Notes under the pieces: generated by a model
Told to the model about the DNA's origin: nothing
Databases searched by the model: none
The model's input: only the letters and a program-made list of their open reading frames with translations
Program-made: the position numbers and the translations under genes
Assembly: GCA_963764675.1 (NCBI GenBank)
Contig: CAVXTQ010000007.1
Location: forward strand, 868,001-932,000
Direction: 5' to 3'
Source: Acidiferrum sp963764675
Lineage (GTDB): Bacteria; Acidobacteriota; Terriglobia; Acidiferrales; UBA7541
DNA: 64,000 nucleotides
In this document: positions 61,666 through 64,000 of the stretch, piece by piece
Numbering within the stretch: the first letter of the stretch is position 1
How the letters are laid out: the number at the start of each line of letters is the position of its first letter

Positions 61666-62013
61666 CTATTTCTTCTTTCCGCTTTTTTCCGTTTTTTCCG
61701 TTTTCTTCTCGCTCGTCGAGCTTTCTTTGGCTGCTGATTCCTTGGTAGTCGAATCCTTCGCTGGCGTATCTTTCTTCTCGGCTTTGTCCGCCGCGGCCTT
61801 TTCTTCCTTGTTGCCGGCTTCCCGCGCCGCGGATTTCCCGGCGTAGTCGGTCACGTACCACCCAGACCCCTTGAATTGAATCGCCGGCGCCGAAATCATC
61901 GCTTCGACCTTGCCGCCACAATGCGGGCATTTCTTCAAATGCGGGCCGGCGACGCTCTCGATCTTCTCGGTGCGCCGGCCGCATTTCAGGCATTTGTACT
62001 CGTACAGGGGCAC
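61666..62013 (-). CDS. FmdB-type zinc ribbon protein with Lys/Glu-rich tail
   Basis: This 115-residue protein begins PLYEYKCLKCGRRTEKIESV, then KKCPHCGGKVEAMISAPAI, the FmdB/CxxC_CxxC zinc ribbon. GSGWYVTDY ends the conserved part. The tail of about 55 residues is a charged repeat of Lys, Glu, Ser and Thr (for example KDSTTKESAAKESSTSEKKT). I chose the GTG at 62013, six bases after AGGAGG; the GTG at 62019 would touch the ribosome site. Function is unknown. Confidence 0.82.
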   Translation of the reverse strand: MPLYEYKCLKCGRRTEKIESVAGPHLKKCPHCGGKVEAMISAPAIQFKGSGWYVTDYAGKSAAREAGNKEEKAAADKAEKKDTPAKDSTTKESAAKESSTSEKKTEKTEKSGKKK

Positions 62014-62110
62014 TGCCACCCTCCTAGGTGTTCCCGAATCCGTCAGTATACCATGCCGTGTTTCGACCTCCGGCGCCCCGCCACCCGCCTGATGCCTCCG
62101 AAGGTGTAAC

Positions 62111-62134
62111 TGTAGCGCCGCGCTTTAGCGCGGC
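62111..62134. repeat. REP-like palindrome
   Basis: GCCGCGC (62117-62123) pairs with GCGCGGC (62128-62134) around TTTA, with TGTAGC to the left, as in the elements at 60408 and 25020. Confidence 0.5.
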
Positions 62135-62157
62135 ATCTTCAAGGCACCCAACCCTGT

Positions 62158-62163
62158 TAGACT
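62158..62163 (+). promoter_or_regulatory. TAGACT -10 element before rsmI
   Basis: TAGACT ends seven bases before the ATG at 62171, with no Shine-Dalgarno sequence between. Weaker than the TAGAAT cases. Confidence 0.3.
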
Positions 62164-62170
62164 CTAGCTC

Positions 62171-63097
62171 ATGAGCGGCAAGCACGGACCCAACGGCTCC
62201 CCGGAACCAACATCACACGACGCCATTGCCTCGCCCGCGTCAACGGGTTGTCTTTACCTCGTCGGCACGCCCATCGGCAACCTGGAAGACATTACCCTTC
62301 GCGCGCTGCGTATTCTGCGTGAGGCCGACCAAATCGCCGCCGAGGACACGCGCCACACGCAAAAGCTGCTGAGTCATTATGAAATCACGCGGCCGCTGGT
62401 CAGCTATCACGAACACAACGAGATGACCCGCGCGCCGGAGCTGCTCATCGCGCTCGAGCAAGGTGCGAAGATCGCGCTGGTCAGCGATGCCGGAATGCCG
62501 TTGGTGTCCGACCCGGGCTACCGCCTGGTCACGCTCTGCCTGCGCCACCAAATCCCGGTGGTGCCGATTCCTGGCCCTTCGGCGCTGCTGGCTTCCCTTT
62601 CCGCTTCCGGGCTGCCCAACGAAGAGTTTCTCTTCGTCGGATTCCTTCCCGCGCGCAGCGGCGAGCGCCGTCGCGCTCTGGAACATCTCCGCATCGAGGA
62701 CCGCACCATCATCCTTTACGAAGCGCCGCATCGCATCGAGGAATGCGTCGCCGACGCGCGAGAAATTCTCGGTGACCGGCCTGCCTGCCTCGCACGTGAA
62801 GTCACCAAGCTGCACGAAGAATTTCGCCGCGGCAAATTGTCGGCTATTGCAGTGTCGCTGACGGAACGCCCCGCGCGAGGTGAGATCACGCTTTTGATCG
62901 GTCCGGAAGACCCATCCGAAGCACGCCCCCACGCGGACTCCGCACAAAGCCTCTCGGAGCGCGTCGAAGAACTCATCCGCCAAGCCAAACTGGACCGCAA
63001 AGAAGCGCTGAAGCTAGCCGCAAAAGAGCGAGGGATCACCCGGCGAGCAGCCTACGACCAGATGCTGGAGCAGCGAAACGAGCAGGAAAAAAACTAG
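62171..63097 (+). CDS. rsmI: 16S rRNA (cytidine-1402-2'-O)-methyltransferase RsmI
   Basis: The 308-residue SAM-dependent methyltransferase of the tetrapyrrole-methylase fold has YLVGTPIGNLEDITLRALRI, AAEDTRHTQKLL, ALVSDAGMPLVSDPGYRLV and IPGPSALLASLSASGLP, all diagnostic of RsmI. It modifies C1402 of 16S rRNA in the decoding centre. A C-terminal helical domain follows, with LKLAAKERGITRRAAYDQML. Confidence 0.95.
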   Translation: MSGKHGPNGSPEPTSHDAIASPASTGCLYLVGTPIGNLEDITLRALRILREADQIAAEDTRHTQKLLSHYEITRPLVSYHEHNEMTRAPELLIALEQGAKIALVSDAGMPLVSDPGYRLVTLCLRHQIPVVPIPGPSALLASLSASGLPNEEFLFVGFLPARSGERRRALEHLRIEDRTIILYEAPHRIEECVADAREILGDRPACLAREVTKLHEEFRRGKLSAIAVSLTERPARGEITLLIGPEDPSEARPHADSAQSLSERVEELIRQAKLDRKEALKLAAKERGITRRAAYDQMLEQRNEQEKN

Positions 63098-63137
63098 ACC
63101 CGCCGAAGGAAGATCGAAAACACAGAGAACAGCTGGC

Positions 63138-63500
63138 TCAGGCGGCCGATTCGGAATGGAACAACCGGCGAAAACGCGGCCCGGTAAACTGCACGCCCAC
63201 CAGCCGTTCGCCATCGCTCTGCGCGTCGCGCACGTGCACCACACGGCCTTGCGTCGCAAAATCAGGCTCGTGCTTGCGTGCGCCGGTCTGCGAAAACGGA
63301 ATCAATATCTCCAGATCGGAGCCAACCGCCACGTCGAAGCGCGTCACAAATGCGGCGCCGCCGCGGCACAGATTTTCGCTGGAAGTGGCTTCCTCGAAGC
63401 TGACGCCGCGTGTGTCGCGGCCCTTGACCATAAGCGGCAGGCGAACGGCGATCCTACGTTCCGCGCGCGGTCTCGAAGCAGAAGGGGTTGCTTGAATCAT
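63138..63500 (-). CDS. PilZ-domain protein
   Basis: This 120-residue protein starts at ATG 63500 with an R-rich motif (RPRAERRIAVRLPLMV, cf. RxxxR), then SSENLCRGGAAFVTRFDV (cf. D/NxSxxG), the two halves of the PilZ c-di-GMP site, and ends with GRVVHVRDAQ and VGVQFTGPRF. It may bind c-di-GMP, although the second motif is not exact. The frame continues to 63647 but that part is antisense-overlapping with dusB and not needed. It overlaps the dusB end by 47 bases. Confidence 0.75.
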   Translation of the reverse strand: MIQATPSASRPRAERRIAVRLPLMVKGRDTRGVSFEEATSSENLCRGGAAFVTRFDVAVGSDLEILIPFSQTGARKHEPDFATQGRVVHVRDAQSDGERLVGVQFTGPRFRRLFHSESAA

Positions 63501-64000
63501 GCGCCGGATCCTCTCTGGTGACCCCCAAGCGGTCACCCGCAGCCTCGGCTCGGTGCTCGAAAAAGCGTTCCACGCTTTCCAGCACGTCCTTCTGAGTTTG
63601 GGCCGCGTGCACAGTTCGGCGAAGTTCGCTGCCGTTCCCCACGCCATGCGAAAACCAGCATGCGAACTGCTTCATTTTGCCAATACCATCGGGCAGGTTG
63701 GCAGCGGTAATTTCCTGGTAGTAGCCGGAGAGTAACCCGTGCCGGTCGGCGTCCGTGGGGGTGTCATAACGGCCGGTAGCGGCGTACTGGGCCATCTGCG
63801 CGAAGATCCAGGGATTGGTGGCGGCGGCCCGCCCGATCATCACCGCGTCGCAGCCAGTTTCGTGCACAATGCGCTCGGCGTCTCCGGGGACGTTGATGTC
63901 GCCATTGCCGATCACTGGAATCTTGACGGCCTGCTTCACCGCTGCGATCAAGCTCCAGTCCGCGCGGCCGCTGTAGCCTTGCTCGCGCGTGCGAGGATGC
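63454..64000 (-). CDS. dusB: tRNA-dihydrouridine synthase DusB, 5' part outside window
   Basis: The C-terminal part of a Dus enzyme, open to the right edge. The first codons read HPRTREQGYSGRADWSLIAA, the family hallmark (HxRTREQxYxG) with the flavin/tRNA-binding His. IPVIGNGDINVPGDAERIV and DAVMIGRAAATNPWIF follow, both standard for DusB. The enzyme reduces uridine to dihydrouridine in tRNA with FMN. The 3' end overlaps the PilZ gene on the same strand. Confidence 0.92.
   Translation of the reverse strand, partial: HPRTREQGYSGRADWSLIAAVKQAVKIPVIGNGDINVPGDAERIVHETGCDAVMIGRAAATNPWIFAQMAQYAATGRYDTPTDADRHGLLSGYYQEITAANLPDGIGKMKQFACWFSHGVGNGSELRRTVHAAQTQKDVLESVERFFEHRAEAAGDRLGVTREDPAHDSSNPFCFETARGT

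Overview
The window looks like a chromosomal contig of an Acidobacteriota member, probably near the Koribacter/Terriglobia group. The evidence is the type of its PilA pilins (SLIELLIVVAIILIIAA followed by NEASAV), two neighbouring type IV pilus loci, the phoH-ybeY-corC-era order, a CarD regulator, and high-GC code with almost no mobile-gene content. I saw no rRNA, tRNA, CRISPR array or intact transposase.

Layout. 1-8.4 kb holds a secreted Asp-box protein cut by the window edge, an OlsB-like acyltransferase, a Tat-type amidase, an AlaX-like tRNA editing protein, threonine synthase, a Cof-type HAD phosphatase and a lytic transglycosylase. 8.6-24.8 kb (minus strand) is a large type IV pilus block. 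It contains pilB-pilT-pilC-pilS-pilR, two pilins, a LolA-like gene, then a second GspE/GspF pair with pilM-N-O-P and a pseudopilin; no secretin gene is present. 25-29.6 kb carries a DNA glycosylase and an NtrY/NtrX pair. 29.6-33.4 kb is the operon phoH-ybeY-corC-era. 34-40.5 kb has an SGNH hydrolase, an SH3-like secreted protein, hydantoinase/oxoprolinase A and B subunits, and carD. 40.7-51.7 kb is mostly core: tsaB, a DUF885 protein, rimI-like, a DUF465 protein, an O-methyltransferase, psd-pssA, an aspartate-semialdehyde-dehydrogenase-like pseudoenzyme, lptE, holA, an MBL hydrolase and rpsT. 59.2-64 kb returns to core genes: tsaD, galU, an FmdB-like zinc ribbon, rsmI, a PilZ protein and dusB (cut by the edge).

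The most unusual stretch is 51.7-59.2 kb. Small accessory genes lie in both orientations: a pilin-like secreted protein, a DHFR-family reductase, a VOC protein, a HAD phosphatase, secreted proteins and a LytS/LytR pair. They are separated by copies of one imperfect palindrome with the core AACTCCTGATTAACGCGG. Each module is flanked by a copy, and some copies supply the stop codon of the neighbouring gene. Both ends of the stretch carry a second shared sequence, AACTGACCCACTAC, in inverted orientation. This resembles a gene-cassette array, but the repeats do not fit the integron attC core rule and no integrase is visible.

Five genes (gspE, pilB, corC, hyuA, hyuB) are broken by small insertion-type frameshifts, while both halves of each stay conserved. 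Both pilus assembly ATPases are affected and the retraction ATPase pilT is intact. Residual long-read insertion errors in the assembly are the simplest explanation; recent pseudogenes are the alternative. Several start codons lie 6-9 bases after a TAGAAT-like -10 element with no Shine-Dalgarno sequence, which suggests leaderless transcripts.
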